Shown here: positions 10,222 to 22,737 of the stretch, piece by piece | Position numbering within the stretch: the stretch's first letter is position 1 | How the letters are laid out: each line of letters opens with the position of its first letter | Origin: Cryptomeria japonica | Taxonomy: Eukaryota; Streptophyta; Pinopsida; Cupressales; Cupressaceae | Reading direction: 5' to 3' | Assembly (NCBI RefSeq): GCF_030272615.1 | Contig: NC_081406.1 | Coordinates: 401,156,939 to 401,220,938, forward strand | DNA: 64,000 bases | Made by a program: the position numbers and the translations under genes | The notes under the pieces: generated by a model | Told to the model about the DNA's origin: nothing | Seen by the model: the letters and a program-made list of their open reading frames with translations, nothing else | The model's database searches: none

Positions 10222-12461
10222 ATGGAGCCTAATTTGGGTGACTTCTACAATGAGGATATTGCTAATTCTTCCCATCCTAATAATATCTCTACCTACCCAA
10301 TTGATGATTCCCATGATGAAGAAGAAGCTTTAACTAGAGTTTCTATAGATCAACTTTGAAAATTGGACAATCAATTTGATAATTTCCAATAATGGATGTC
10401 CCAATAATATCCTAATAGTGAAGCTCTTCCATTAATTGAAGGTCTAAAATGCTTGATTCAAAGTGATAAGAATGAAATTGATATATTGCGTGGTATTGCT
10501 CACATTGTTGATTCTATTGTTATGCCTATGAAGAGTTATGATGAGAACTTAGGTTATTCACAACCTCCTACACAAACTAATCATTTCATCCTTTTGACCA
10601 CTTCTATAGATAGTATTCCTACTTTCACTTCAAACATCATGGCTACTTCAACTCAAAATGTCATACCTACAAACATTAGTCATGGCGGCAATCCCTCTTC
10701 TTCATTCAATCCTCCATCTTTATCTATGCCATCAATTATTATTCCTATTGTCTCTCAACCAATCAATGTGACACAAGGGGGCAATTCATCCAGCCATTTT
10801 ACTCCTCCTTTTGGTGTCCCATTTCGTACCCAATCATCACATATGCCTAATTATCATAATGTCCCACCACCTTATTCCCAATAAATTCCTTCTTTCAATA
10901 ACATCACACCACCTTCTCAATCAAACATGTCTAACATAAATTCTTCAACTGAAGCAACTATTAATAACCTTGCTCAAACTGTGTCTTCATTGCAACAACA
11001 AATTGCTTCAATGAGTCAACCAGGTTTAAGGTACCCACAATTTATGTTGTGAGCCCACTTTCTCTCGATATTCTTAGAGTCGACCCTCCTAAATATGTTA
11101 AAGTCCCTCAAGTGTAACTCTATAATGGAAAAGTGAAACCTTTAACACATGTCAAAACATTCCAAACTTTGTGTACTGACTTTTCTCATGATCAAAGATT
11201 GCTTTCCATATTGTTTACTAGAATATTAAGAGATAAGGCTTTACAATGGTACTGTTCTTTGCCTTCTTATTCTATTACTTCTTTTCAATAATTAGCAAAT
11301 GTTTTTATTCAACAATTTCAAAACAACATAGATCCTAAAATCACTTTGACTGATTTAATGCATTATAAACAAGGTGTTACAGAAAAAGTGACTGATTTCA
11401 TTGGCAGATACAAGCATTTGTGTTATCAAATCTCTTTTTGAGTGCCTGATAATGATATTCAAATATTTTTCATTTCTAATTTGCAAAAAGACATTAGGGA
11501 AAAACTTCTCTTTTCTGAGTTTACTTCCTTTCCGCAGTTGTGTGTAACACTTCACAATTATTAGTTTATTGTGAGTCAAATGGAGCAATCTACTCCTATG
11601 GCTCTGAGTGATAAGGGTGAGAGTTCTCAACAATCATTTGCAAAGTTCAAACCAAAAAAAGGCTTCATCAAATTCAATAACAACATCAATAACAACAATG
11701 TGAATGCTACAACAGGTATGCCTCCTATTTCTAAATTTTTCAAAAGTGAGAAAGAATTTACTCCTTTGAATGAATCTTTGTATAGCATCATGTCTTAGTT
11801 GTTACAAATAAATTTTATCAAACTTCCTCCAATTAAACTGGTTGATCCATCTAAAGCAACTTCACCTAACTTTGATAATATTTATTTTTGTCAATTTCAT
11901 CATCAACCTAGTCATGATACTGAAAAATGTTTGCATTAAAATTTAAGATTCAAGACTTGATTGATAATAATACTATATATGTGGCAGGTGTGAATGATAA
12001 GGGAAACAAATCAGTAGCTCCTCCTAATCAAAATCTTAATATTTTCATTGATCCTTTACCCTCTCATACGTCTAACGTGATTGAGACTGAACACACTTCT
12101 TTCTCTCCCACTGATTTCACTTTAACAGCTCAAAATATGGTTAATTTGGTAGAGAAACAAGAAACACCTAAGGATCCATGTATCACATTTGATCCTAGTG
12201 AGACCATTAAGGCACCTGATGGTCCTTTATACATAGTTGCGAAGATCCAAGGCAAACCTTGTCGTGGTGTTCTTATTGATCCCTCTTGCATGGTTAATGT
12301 CATCACTAAAGAATATCTTTATACTTTACATTTGCATCAACAAATCTATGATGATACTAATGTGGTCGTTAGGTTATTTGATGAATTTTCTTGTCCTACT
12401 ATTGGTTCTATCACACTTCCTATTGAGGTTCATACTAAATCTATAGATGTCAACTCTTCTA
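10222..12461 (+). pseudogene. gag: Gypsy-D gag and start of protease (broken, upstream of Copia-B)
   Basis: The frame opens with ATG at 10222 (MEPNLGDFYNEDIA). It has several stops, mostly at expected glutamine codons. The Gag core motif ALQWYCSLPSYSITSF lies near 11238, where plant Gypsy Gags have A.xWY..LP..SI. A CxxHxxxxHxxxxC finger, CQFHHQPSHDTEKC, lies at 11889-11930. The protease active site should read DGGA or DSG; here it is LIDPSCM with the aspartate at 12278, so it is degenerate. The frame is cut at 12461 by Copia-B and continues at 24412. Confidence 0.8.
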
Positions 12462-13700
12462 TGTTGGACAGTTCAAATACCCGGAAGACAATTGAGAGGG
12501 GGGGTGAATCAGTTCTCACAAATTGCTAGAATATTTAGCAATTAAATCTTTAATATCGGAACCCCAACTATTAATATTGGAATTCTTAAACTAAATATCG
12601 GAATAAAAGTTAAACCAATTAAGCATAAAAAATAATCAGAGAATAAATACCATCCACATGACACCAAGATTTATATGTGTAAAACCTGGTAAAGGGAAAA
12701 ACCATGATGGGAAACCTACCCATAGTTAGATAATACTTCTGCAGTAAGTATATGAATTACAATTGAGGGGCCTGCACTTGCAGGAAGTCCAACAACCTAG
12801 ATCACATTGCTCATCACAAAAGGAGTCTCACTGACTACATGGAAATCCAGACTACAATCCAAAAGAAGGAATGAACTGGAAAGATAACATCTCTTATGCC
12901 TGAGTACAGTTCCAGTTAAGCTCAATACCAAAGACTAAATTCTCTTACATAAACCCAACTCGATCTCCAATGATCAACCAAATCCTCTACCTAAATGATA
13001 TTACATTATTCTCTCAATACATCCATTTCCCATTCCCTTGATCATAACCATGATGATCTACAATGAGATATTGCATCATATATATAAAAACCCTCGACCA
13101 TAAATAATCAAGTCAGCCACCAGACAATAAACCAATTACATAATTACAAAACATGTCAGCCTTAGACAAAAAAAATAATATTTAACCCATAAGACATCTC
13201 GAAAACACATCGAGAGGTCCAATCCTCACATTTCATTAAGCCGGTCCATAACCTAGATCAACCGGGACCCAATATAGGTCCACATGCTAAAGCAATGATC
13301 TTCATCTACCAGGTCCTTAACATGATCACCAACAACATCCTAAATCCATACTAGAAGGTGCACCAACACCACTTATGCATATCATCAAATATCTTCATAA
13401 AAAGCTCTGTTGGTGAAACCCTTGCTAGAACCATAAGCCAAGCTTCCAAGAAAGTAGGATATCATCTAATCACCAGAGAAAAACCAATTGATTGAATATG
13501 AACATGAGTATCATGAACAAGCCAATTCCATCACTAAACTATACCAGAGCATGCCGGATCATGTCGGATCCAAACCAACTAGAAACCACTCATCCTATCA
13601 GGTCCAGAAGGGTGTCGGTAAAGAATCCAAAATAGCTAGTGTTGACATGAATGAAAAAACATCAATGCAATACATAATCAATTCCTCCAAATGGCCAACA
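12462..13700 (-). repeat. Copia-B 3' LTR (1239 bp)
   Basis: On the plus strand it starts TGTTGGACAG and ends GGCCAACA beside the purine-tract complement. It contains the complement of the C-rich run (12500-12507) and of the GTTTTTCCC module near 12690. It matches the split 5' LTR copy and resembles the Copia-1 LTR. Confidence 0.85.
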
Positions 13701-14111
13701 ATCTCCCCCTTTGGCATTGATGGCAACACTAGATGTGAAAAACATCTAAGTACCAAGAAATGCCAAATAAGTCTCCCCCAATGGAAGATAGCCAACAATC
13801 TCCCACATAAAGATATATAAATAAAATTTTAAAACAAAGACCAAAATACCCTTGTGAATGATATCTCAAGCTGTGAATTACACATATCTCTCTCCACCTA
13901 ATGTATACAACTCCCTTTTTTTCTTTTGCACATCAATATCTCTCTGCCTTTGACATCAATGCTAGAAATATGACAAAATTATCAAAGCAGAAACATAAAC
14001 TATTGAAAAAAAAATCTAACTACTCCCACTGAGCAATAGCATCCCCACATCAGTGCCAGAATGAATAATATCTCTGATAATACATACCAGACTAATGCCA
14101 AAATGCATCAA
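13701..14111 (-). promoter_or_regulatory. Copia-B 3' untranslated region and purine tract
   Basis: ATCTCCCCCTTTGGC at 13701-13715 is the complement of the plus-strand primer AAAGGGGGAG. Weaker tracts follow (AGTCTCCCCCA near 13771; CTACTCCCAC near 14020), the same series layout as in Copia-1 and C. There is no coding in this interval. Confidence 0.65.
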
Positions 14112-16457
14112 TCATCTCTCTGTCAGAGGGGAAGAAACCCCTAACTTATCTTTCAGGTACTCAAATGGTTCTTTAGGCAAAGGTTTAGGATCAAATTTTC
14201 CAATGATATCATCTCTCCTGATATAACATAACTACAAAAGATTCTGAAGTACTTAACTGTAGGTGTATTGCCAAACCATAATTCATAAGGTTTCTTACCG
14301 ATTTCTCCTTTGAATGTACTCAATTGAATGTATAAACTATTGTGCTCACTGCTTCTCTCTAGTAAATATCATTGTTCTAGCAGCATCCAAGATAGTTTTG
14401 TTCTTCCTTTCCACAACTCCATTCTGTTGAGGTGTTCGCGGAGTGGAAAATTGTCTCATTATACCATTCTTCTCACACAAGTTATTAAACTCACTGGATG
14501 TAAATTCTCCACCATGATCTTACCTGAAACATGTAATCTTCAATCCTGTCTCAGTTTCCACTTTAGCTTTAAAGATTTTAAACTTTTCAAAAGCCTTATA
14601 TTTATCCCTTAGAAAACTAACCCACATCATTGTAGAATAATAATCAATGATTACCATGAAATATCTATCACCTTGAAAACTTTTAACTCTAGTAGGGCCA
14701 CACAAATCAATATGAATAAGATCAAGAATGTCATTAGATTTATCTTGTATACTCGTAAAAGAGGTTTTGACCCATTTTCCTATTTGACATTCTTTACATA
14801 CCGGATTATAGGGCTTCATAATCTTAGGTATATCTCTAACTGCCTTAGTTGAACTGATCTTTACAATGCAATCAAAATTTACATGACACAGCCTCTTATA
14901 CCATAGCCAACTCTCATCAATTTGTGCAATCAAACATGTCTTCTCACCAGAATTCAAATGAAATATATTACCTTTTGTCTTTGTACCGGTTGCAATCTCC
15001 AAACTAGATCTTTTAATGATTTTGCATTTTCCATTCTTGAACTATAATTGAAATCCCTTATCCACCAATTGTCCTAAACTCAAAAGATTATGCTTCAAAC
15101 CTTCAACAAAATAAACATTGTCAGTATTGTTCTTACCATCCAATGATATAGTTCCTTTTCCTTTGATCATACATGCTTTATCATCTCCAAATCTAACCAG
15201 ACCGCCATCAAATTCTTGTAAAGATAGAAACTTCCCTTTATATCTAGTCATATGATGTGAACATCTACTTTTAAGTACCCATTCATCTTTGTCTTTAATT
15301 TTAGTAGCAAGTTCCTTCTCTTCAGGTACATTCTCTTCCAATGCTGGAACATATTCCTTGATAGCTAAGAACACCCATTCCTTTCCATTGATGGAACCAC
15401 TAGCAGAGTCTTATGTCGGTTCATCAATAGAGTTAGTAATACCTTCCTCATCTGCTATGTAGCATGATTTGTCTCTATTTTTCCTATATTTTTACTTATT
15501 TTGATATCCAAGGTTAGGCTTAAAATATCTTCTAACTCTTTCTTCAAATATTGAATTCCTTTCAGGACATCTAGATGCAAAATGACCAATCTTATTACAT
15601 GCAAAACATTTAAAAGGTTCTTTTCCTTCATACTTACTTCCTACCGGTCCTTTAGGTACTCTTCTAGAAAATAGTGCTTCAAGTTACTTAAACTCATCAT
15701 CTTCTCTCTTCATATCATCCAATTCCTTTGCATATAAAGCTTTCCAATATTGCTTACCGGTTGATGTTACAGATGCATGAAAAGAAGGTTCAAACTTCAC
15801 AACTCCAGAAGGTCCAAATTTTTCAAGCTCAAAAGCAGATAATTTCCCAACCAAGGTATCTCTATTGATAGAAGTATTTTTCATTGTTCTCAACTAATTA
15901 ATAGTAGTATCCTTCATCTTGTAAGCCACTGGTAGGGCTCTCAATACTTTAGAAATAATTTCATCTTTACTCAGAGTTTCACCACAACATTGAATTCTCA
16001 TAACAATCTCATTTACCCTTTCCATGAATGCAGTAATCCTTTCATCTTCTTCCATCTTCAAGTTTTCATATCTCACCTGGTAACCATCAAGTTTAGAAAT
16101 CTTCATAGTAGGGTCACCTTCATTAAGAGTCTCTAACTTATCCCATATAGCCTTTCTAGATGATTGGTCAGTTAATCCCATTAATTTCTAATTAGAAAGT
16201 GCACACAAGAGGGATTCTCTTGCTCTACAATCATTCTCAAGCTCCTTATCCAGGTTTTCTGGAGGAGGATTGCCAGATGTTGGATTATGAGGTGTTACAC
16301 AATTCTGTGTGATCTCCCTAATCTCCTTGCCAAGACATCTCAGATGAGTCTCCATCTGAATCTTCCATACTGTGTAATTTGTTCCATCAAGCCTAGGAAT
16401 ATCTCTCTAAAAGATAACTCTAGATGAACTGGATGAACTTGAACTGTTAGTTGCCAT
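14112..16457 (-). pseudogene. gag-pol: Copia-B gag-pol with RT deleted
   Basis: On the minus strand a start codon at 16457 opens Gag (MATNSSSS..). The Gag core follows at 15684-16181 and the zinc knuckle CFACNKIGHFASRC at about 15571-15612. The protease site is ruined (LKSRCSHHM for IDSGCSHHM). Integrase keeps WLWYKRLCHVNFD, CKECQ and HIDLCGP (14520-15002). Near 14187-14190 the integrase phrase GKFDP joins directly to PLPKEPFEYL from the end of RNase H, so about 1.85 kb covering RT is gone. Several stops are present. It is unable to copy itself. Confidence 0.85.
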
Positions 16458-16500
16458 AGGATCTTCCTCAAGTGATTAGATTTCTACAAAGAGGACCAAA

Positions 16501-16514
16501 GATCTGATACCAAT
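16501..16514 (-). promoter_or_regulatory. Copia-B primer binding site
   Basis: The complement reads TTGGTATCAGATC, one base from the common TGGTATCAGAGC site that pairs with initiator methionine tRNA. It lies between the 5' LTR and the conserved leader before the gag ATG. Confidence 0.7.
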
Positions 16515-17128
16515 TATTAAATAGTTCAAATAACCAGAAGACAACTTAGAGGGGGGGTGAATCAGTTGTCATAGATTACCAAAACATTTAGCAATTAAAT
16601 CTTTAATACCGGAACCCAAAACATTAATACCATAATTATTAAACCAAATACTAGAATAATAGTTAAACCAATTAAGCATAAACAATAATCAGAGAATAAA
16701 TACCATCCACATGACACCAATATTTGTATGTGAAAAATCTGATAAAGGGAAAAACCATGGTGGGAAGCCTAACCAAAGTTAGATAATACTTCTGAAATAA
16801 GTATCTGAATTACAGTTGAGGGGCATGCCCTTGCAAGAAGGCCAACAACCTAGAGCACACTTCTCATCACAAAAGGAGTCTCACTGACTCCATAGAAAGA
16901 AGGAATGAATTGCACAGATAACATCTCCTATGCTTGAGTACAGTTCCGGTTAAGCTCAATACCTGAGGACTAAATCCTCTTACATAAACCCAACTCAATC
17001 TCCAATGATTGACCAAATCCTCTTCTTGAATGATATTACATTATTTGCACATTACATATCCATTTCAAATTCCCTTGACCATAACCATGATGACCTACAA
17101 TGAGATCTTACATCATATATATACAAAC
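16515..17128 (-). repeat. Copia-B 5' LTR, part 1
   Basis: It matches the B 3' LTR from its terminus to the point where Copia-C enters. The terminus on the plus strand is TATTAAATAG rather than the expected TGTTAG, so the terminal CA of the LTR (minus strand) has become TA. The last five bases, CAAAC, are the left target duplication of Copia-C. Confidence 0.85.
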
Positions 17129-18186
17129 TATTGGTACATTGGTATGGTTTTGTCATTGATGTCAACACCTACTGAAAACAAGCACTTTGGAGATCTAGCA
17201 AAATTCACTGGCAAGGAAGTAACTATTGCACAATTACTGGTATATGGTTCACCGATAGGATATAATATTCACCGGTACCTGGAATGATATGGAAGACACT
17301 TGATAATGTCGAAGACATCGTGTGGACACTTTGTTTTGAAGAATTGATCATTGGTATATTCATATTTGCATATTTGCTTTTACCGGCAAATAGGTCCAGG
17401 GTTATCTAGGGTTACACCGACAGGTTTATCTTTTCCAGATCAACATGGCATGCTATGGAAATGATTTATTATTGAGGTAAATGCATTAAGCTGACATGTT
17501 TAATTGGTTATTGCATCAGATATTATATTGTATGTAAAATGTTTATTGTAATATATTGTAGAGTAGACCTACTAAAATTGGTCTTAGGTTATGGTATAAA
17601 TGTAAGATCTTATTTGTAAGATCAAGTGTGGAATGCGAAAAAGAATTGAGTGAAGGTATATGCAAGATTAAGCAAAGGTATACACGAAGACATCATTTGA
17701 AGGTGAAGCTAGGTTTTTGTATAAGCATATCAACATTACACCGGTACTGAATCCAGCATATGAAGATGCTATTTTGTGTAGTACATTCTTATTGGATTTA
17801 ACCATCCAACTGTAGTCAGTGTGACTCCCATTTTGTGATTGAGCAGTGAGCTCTAGGCTGTTGGCCTTTCTGCATGTGCAGACCCCATTTATGTACACTT
17901 ACTATTTATAGTAGTATCATTTGATTATGGGTAAGGTTTCCCACTGTGGTTTTTCCCCTTACAGGGTTTCCACGTACAAATATTAGTGTTATGTGTTGTG
18001 GGTGACTTTATGTTTATGTTTCATGCATTAATCTTTACCGGTATAGCAATTTACTGTTAACACTGTCTACCGGCATATTTAACTGGTTTTCCAGTGTTAA
18101 GAATCAAGTTGGTTAATTGGTTTTTGGTTTGAATTTATTTGACAACTGATTCACCCCCCCCTCTCAGTTGTCTCCAGGACCTAACA
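17129..18186 (+). repeat. Copia-C 5' LTR (1058 bp)
   Basis: It begins TATTGGTACATTGG, where the 3' copy has TGTTGGTATTTTGG, so the terminal G has mutated to A. It ends GGACCTAACA. It contains GGTTTTTCCCC..GGGTTTCCACGT (17950-17975) and a run of eight C (18155-18162) close to the 3' end. Confidence 0.95.
17595..17600 (+). promoter_or_regulatory. putative TATA box of Copia-C
   Basis: TATAAA lies in GTTATGGTATAAATGTAAG. The 3' LTR repeats it at 23200-23205, and Copia-I has the same context on the minus strand. It is the likely U3 promoter element. Confidence 0.5.
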
Positions 18187-18188
18187 AT

Positions 18189-18200
18189 TGGTATCAAAGC
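18189..18200 (+). promoter_or_regulatory. Copia-C primer binding site
   Basis: TGGTATCAAAGC begins three bases after the LTR. It differs by one base from the initiator methionine tRNA site TGGTATCAGAGC, again a G-to-A change. A leader ending AACTTGAGGAGATCCAATG leads into gag. Confidence 0.8.
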
Positions 18201-18242
18201 CTAGTCCTCTTTTGTAGAAGTTTAACAACTTGAGGAGATCCA

Positions 18243-19200
18243 ATGTCTACTAATTACTTTAGGAAGGACAGTCCTAAACTTGATGGAACCAACTATGGGA
18301 TATGGAAGATTAGGATGGAGACACATCTGAATTGCATTGGTAAAGACATCTGGGAAGTTACAAAGAATGGTTATACAGCTATTGTAGCTGGTCAGACTAC
18401 TCCAACTACGTTAGCTAAAGATGAACAGAATGATTGCAAAGCAAGAGAAGCACTTTTGAGCGCATTATCAAATCAACAAATCATGGGATTATCAGATAGA
18501 TCTACTGCTAAAGCTATTTGGGATCCTTTGGAAACACTAAATGAAGGAGATTCCATAGTCAAGATTGCAAAACTTGAAAGCTTCCGAGTCAGGTATGAAC
18601 ATCTAAAAATGGAAGAAGATGAAAGGATTTCTACTTTTATGGAAAGAGTAAATGAAATTGTTTTGGGCATTAAATGTTGTGGAGGAACCTTGAGTGAGGA
18701 TGAAATTGTTTCAAAAATCTTAAGAGGTTTTCCACCAGCATATAAAATGAAGGTTACTGCTATAAATGAGTTGAGAACAATGCCTAATACATCAATAACT
18801 AGGGATACATTGATTGGAAAACTTTCAGCCTTTGAAATTGAGGAATTTGGTCCTGTTGCTACTATAAAAACTAATTTGGCCTTTAAAGCATCAACATCAT
18901 CTGCTCCATCATTTGACAAATCAGACTAGAAAGCCTTTTATGCAAGAGAACTTGAAGAAACCAGGAAGGAAAATGAAGAGCTTGAAGAACTTGAAGCACT
19001 ATTCGCAAGAAAAATGCCAAAAGGTCCAGTTGGAAGTAAGTATGAAGGTAAAGCACCCTTTAAATGTTTTAATAGCAATAAGATTGGTCATATGGCTTTG
19101 AGATGCCCTGATAGACATGCTTGACTAAGAGAAGAAGCTAGAAGAACATACAAGTCTAATCCTAAATATCAGAGATATAGATTTAAGAAGAACAAAGACA
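18243..19200 (+). pseudogene. gag: Copia-C gag (one internal stop, damaged zinc knuckle)
   Basis: ATG at 18243 follows the conserved leader. The first 228 codons (MSTNYFRKDSPKLDG...) cover the whole Gag core without interruption up to a TAG at 18927. That stop replaces a tryptophan found in the K, B and Copia-1 copies. Reading then continues in frame through a charged linker to the zinc knuckle at 19065-19106, which reads CFNSNKIGHMALRC. Its second cysteine is serine, so zinc binding should be impaired. A further stop follows at about 19122. Gag would package the RNA in cytoplasmic particles. Confidence 0.85.
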
Positions 19201-19226
19201 AATCATGTTACATTGCTGATGAAGGT

Positions 19227-20675
19227 GTGACTGATGATTTTGATGAGGATCTAGCAGACAATGGATGGGTTTTTGTTACTATAACAGAGGATCAACCGAC
19301 ACCTACTACTCAACCGGTAGAACAATCCCTAATAGCTAAAGTTGAAGCAAAGGATGAATGGATCATTGACTCAGGATTCTCACATCACATGACTGGAGAC
19401 AAAGGTAAATTCTTGAACTTTCAAGAATACAATGGAGGTTTAGTAAGATTTGGAGATGACAAAGCCTGTTCAATCAAAGGTAAGGGTTCAATATCTCTTG
19501 ATGGTAAGCACAACACTGACAATGTCTACTATGTTGAAGGATTAAAACATAATCTTTTAAGTGTTGGTCAATTAGTTGAGAAAGGATTTCAATTACAATT
19601 TAAAAATGGAAAATGCAAAATCATGAATAAAATTGGTTTGGAAATTGCAACCGGTAATCAGACTAGAGGTAATATCTTTCATTTGAATAATAGTGAAAAG
19701 GCATGCTTAATTGCACATATAGATGAAAGTTGGTTATGGCATAAGACACTATGTCATGTAAACTTTGATTGCATGGTAAAAATCAGTACTTCTAAGGCAG
19801 TTAGAGATCTACCTAAAATTGTGAAACCTCATAATACAATTTGTAAGGAATGTCAATTTGGAAAACAAGTTAGAGATAGTTTCAAAAGTATTCCAGAAAA
19901 ATCCAATAATGCTCTTGATTTAATTCACACTGATTTATGTGGTCCAACTAGAACTAAAAGCTTACAAGGTGATAGATATTTCATGCTAATTATTGATGAT
20001 TATTCTAGAATGTGTTGGGTTACTTTTCTTAGAGAAAAATCAGAAGCACTTGGGAAGTTCAAACTGTTCAAAGCAATGGTTGAGAATGAAACTAGTAAGA
20101 AAATAAAATGTTTAAGATCAGATCAAGGAGGAGAACTCACATATAAGGACTTTAATACATTCTGTGAAGTAAAAGGAATCAGAAGACAATTATCAGCACC
20201 TCGGACACCACAACAGAATGAAGTTGTTGAAAGGAAAAACAAAACTATCTTGGATGCAGCAAGAAGTATGTTATCAGAAGCAAATCTACCACATGTGTAT
20301 TGGAGAGAGGCAATTAGCACTTCTATCTATAAATTCAACAAAGTTCACATCAAAGGTGAAACCGGTAAGACCCCTCATGAACTATGGTTTGGTAATACTC
20401 CTACTCTTAAGTATTTCAGAATTTTTGGAAGTAAATGTTATATTAGAAGAGATGAGTATATTGGCAAATTTGATCCTAGAAGTGATGAAGGAATATTTCT
20501 TGGTTATTCATCTAAGAGCAAGGAATATAGATGTTTTAATGAGAGATTGCAGAAAATTGTTGACAGTACAAATGTAAAGATTGATGAACAATTCAGAGGA
20601 ACTTCAAGGTATATAGACTCTGAACCGGCAACAGAAATTGTGACAAATGAACCTACACGGAATCCACCAGTATAG
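19227..20675 (+). pseudogene. pol: Copia-C protease and integrase (open 482-codon segment)
   Basis: This is the longest open frame in the window. The protease active site DSG is intact (aspartate at residue 48, nt 19368), although the next cysteine is phenylalanine. The integrase zinc region (WLWHKTLCHVNFD...CKECQ) lies at about residues 170-215. The catalytic triad is visible as D236 (HTDLCGP), D299 (RSDQGGEL) and E335 (VVERKN), a D,D35E spacing. The C-terminal GKFDPRSDEGIFLGYS motif follows at about residues 413-428. It ends with a TAG before the linker to RT, where the frame continues. Confidence 0.9.
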
Positions 20676-22392
20676 AATGAAGATCAAGTTACCCCGATAT
20701 CATCACAGGATTCCATAGTAATTGAAGAACAACAACAAACTAAGACACCCTGGTATGTAAGATTGAATCATTCTGAAGAACTAAAAATTGGAAACAAATT
20801 TAAAGAAGTTATAACAAGAGGAAGATTGGCAAATGAAGAGGTATGTCTTATTTCTCAAATTGAACCATCATCTATCAATGAGGCATGTGAAGATAAATTT
20901 TGGATTAAAGCTATGGAAGAAGAATTAGGACAAATTGAGAAAAATAATACTTGGACATTAGTTCCCCGGCCTAAAGATAAAAATGTAATTGGAACCAAAT
21001 GGGTATTTAGAAACAAACTTAATGAAGATGGTAAGGTTGTTAGAAATAAAGAAAGACTAGTGTGTAAGGGATATTCTTAGAAAGAAGGAGTTCATTACAA
21101 TGAAACCTTTGCACCGGTAGCTAGAATTGAGGCAGTCAGATTATTCTTGGCTTTTGCAGCTCACAAGGACTACAAAGTTTATCAAATGGATATTAAATGT
21201 GCATTTTTGAATGGAGATCTTGAAGAGGAAGTATATATTGAACAACCTGATGGATTTTCCTTGACAGATGACAATGATATGGTTTGCAGGTTAAGAAAAG
21301 CTCTGTATGGATTAAAACAAGCCCCAAGAGCTTGGTATGCAAGGTTGGATAAGTATCTTTTAAAGATTGGTTTTACTAAAGGAAATGCAGATAGCAATTT
21401 ATATTACAAAATAACTAATGATGACATCTTAATTATTGAAGTATTTGTTGATGATATAATCTTTGGAGGAGAAGATGGATTATGTAAGGAATTTTCTATT
21501 AAAATGCAGCAAGAATTTGAAATGCCTATGATTCGAGAAATAAAATTCTTTTTAGGATTGTAGATTTCACAGACTAATAAAAGTATATTTTTGAGTCAGT
21601 CCAAGTACTTGAAAGAATTACTAAATAAATTTGGGATGGAGAACTCTAAACCGGTAAGCACACCTATACAAATGACAAATTATCTCAAAGGGACGAATCT
21701 ACACCTGTTAATTCAACTAGATACAAATCTATGATAAGAGGTTTACTGTATTTGACACAAACTAGGCCTGATATTATGAATGCAATATGTATTGTTTCTA
21801 GATTTCAAAGTAATCCTAGGGAAAATCATGAATCAACAGTAAAAAGGATTTTTCGGTACTTACAAGGCACAACAAATCTTGGATTATGGTATCCTAGAGA
21901 TGAAAATTTTGATCTATGTGCATACACAGATGCAATTGGGTAGGAGATGTGGATGATAGAAAAAGCACCACTGGAGGAGAATTCTTTCTTGGAAAGAGAT
22001 TAGTTTCTTGGTTGAGTAAGAAACAAAGTTGTACATCTTTATCAACAGCAGAATCAGAATATGTTGCAGCAGCAACTAACTGTACACAGGTACTATGGCT
22101 TAAACAAATGTTGAAAGACATAAAGGTAAAATGCAAGGAACCCATTAATATTTATTGTGATAACACTACAACAATTGATATATCTAAGAATCCGGTATTA
22201 CATTCTAAAACAAAACATGTTTCTATCAAACTAAATTTTCTAAGGGAAAAAATTGAAGAAAAAGAGATAAAACTAGTTTATGTAAATACTAAAGAACAGC
22301 TTGCAGATATTTTCACAAAACCTTTGCCTAAGGAGACTTTTGAATATCTCAGAGATCAGCTTGGAGTCATACCACCACCGGTAGAGACTTAG
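20676..22392 (+). pseudogene. pol: Copia-C reverse transcriptase and RNase H (broken)
   Basis: RT is readable from about 20763. A TAG at about 21078 splits CKGYS from KEG, and another follows FFLGL at 21561; both look like former CAG codons. The catalytic FVDD is intact at 21444-21455. A frameshift near 21668 and another near 21935 interrupt the connection and the start of RNase H. RNase H then runs open to the stop at 22390-22392 with AESEYVAA, IYCDNTTT and ADIFTKPL. The motifs match a Sirevirus/Tork-type Copia pol. Confidence 0.88.
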
Positions 22393-22470
22393 ACAGTTGA
22401 TGATTGTCATCAATAGGAAAAATTAAAAGACAAATCTTTTACTTTGGTCTTTGATGAGGAAGCTACTTCT

Positions 22471-22737
22471 CAGGGGGAGTAGTTGGTATTTTGTATGAAC
22501 TTGATTTTTGTAACTTTGGCATTTGATGTCAAATGGGGAGAGATATCTATGGAAAAACACATTATCTCTTGAGGAGAGATTGGTATTGAAAATAAATCTT
22601 TGGATAAACACATGTTGCTCCCAGGGGGAGAAATTGTTGTCTAAAGGAGATTGTTGGGTTTTGGTATTTGGCATTTCTGTTTTGGCACTTTGATGGTTTT
22701 TCCATCTTGTTTTGCCATCAATGCCAAAGGGGGAGAT
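22471..22737 (+). promoter_or_regulatory. Copia-C purine-tract series
   Basis: CAGGGGGAG (22471), AAATGGGGAGAG (22531), TTGAGGAGAG (about 22569), CAGGGGGAG (22622) and AAAGGGGGAG (22726) precede the 3' LTR. The last is two bases from the LTR and should prime plus-strand DNA. The role of the upstream copies is not known. Confidence 0.7.

Noticed and set aside
18150-18165. C/G homopolymer runs as G-quadruplex sites
   Set aside because: Each LTR has only one run of 7-10, not four spaced runs, so an intramolecular quadruplex is not supported.
18473-18919. Long minus-strand open frame (also 46132-46527 and 53761-53994 on the plus strand)
   Set aside because: These are antisense shadows of the conserved Gag core; they are similar only because the sense frames are.
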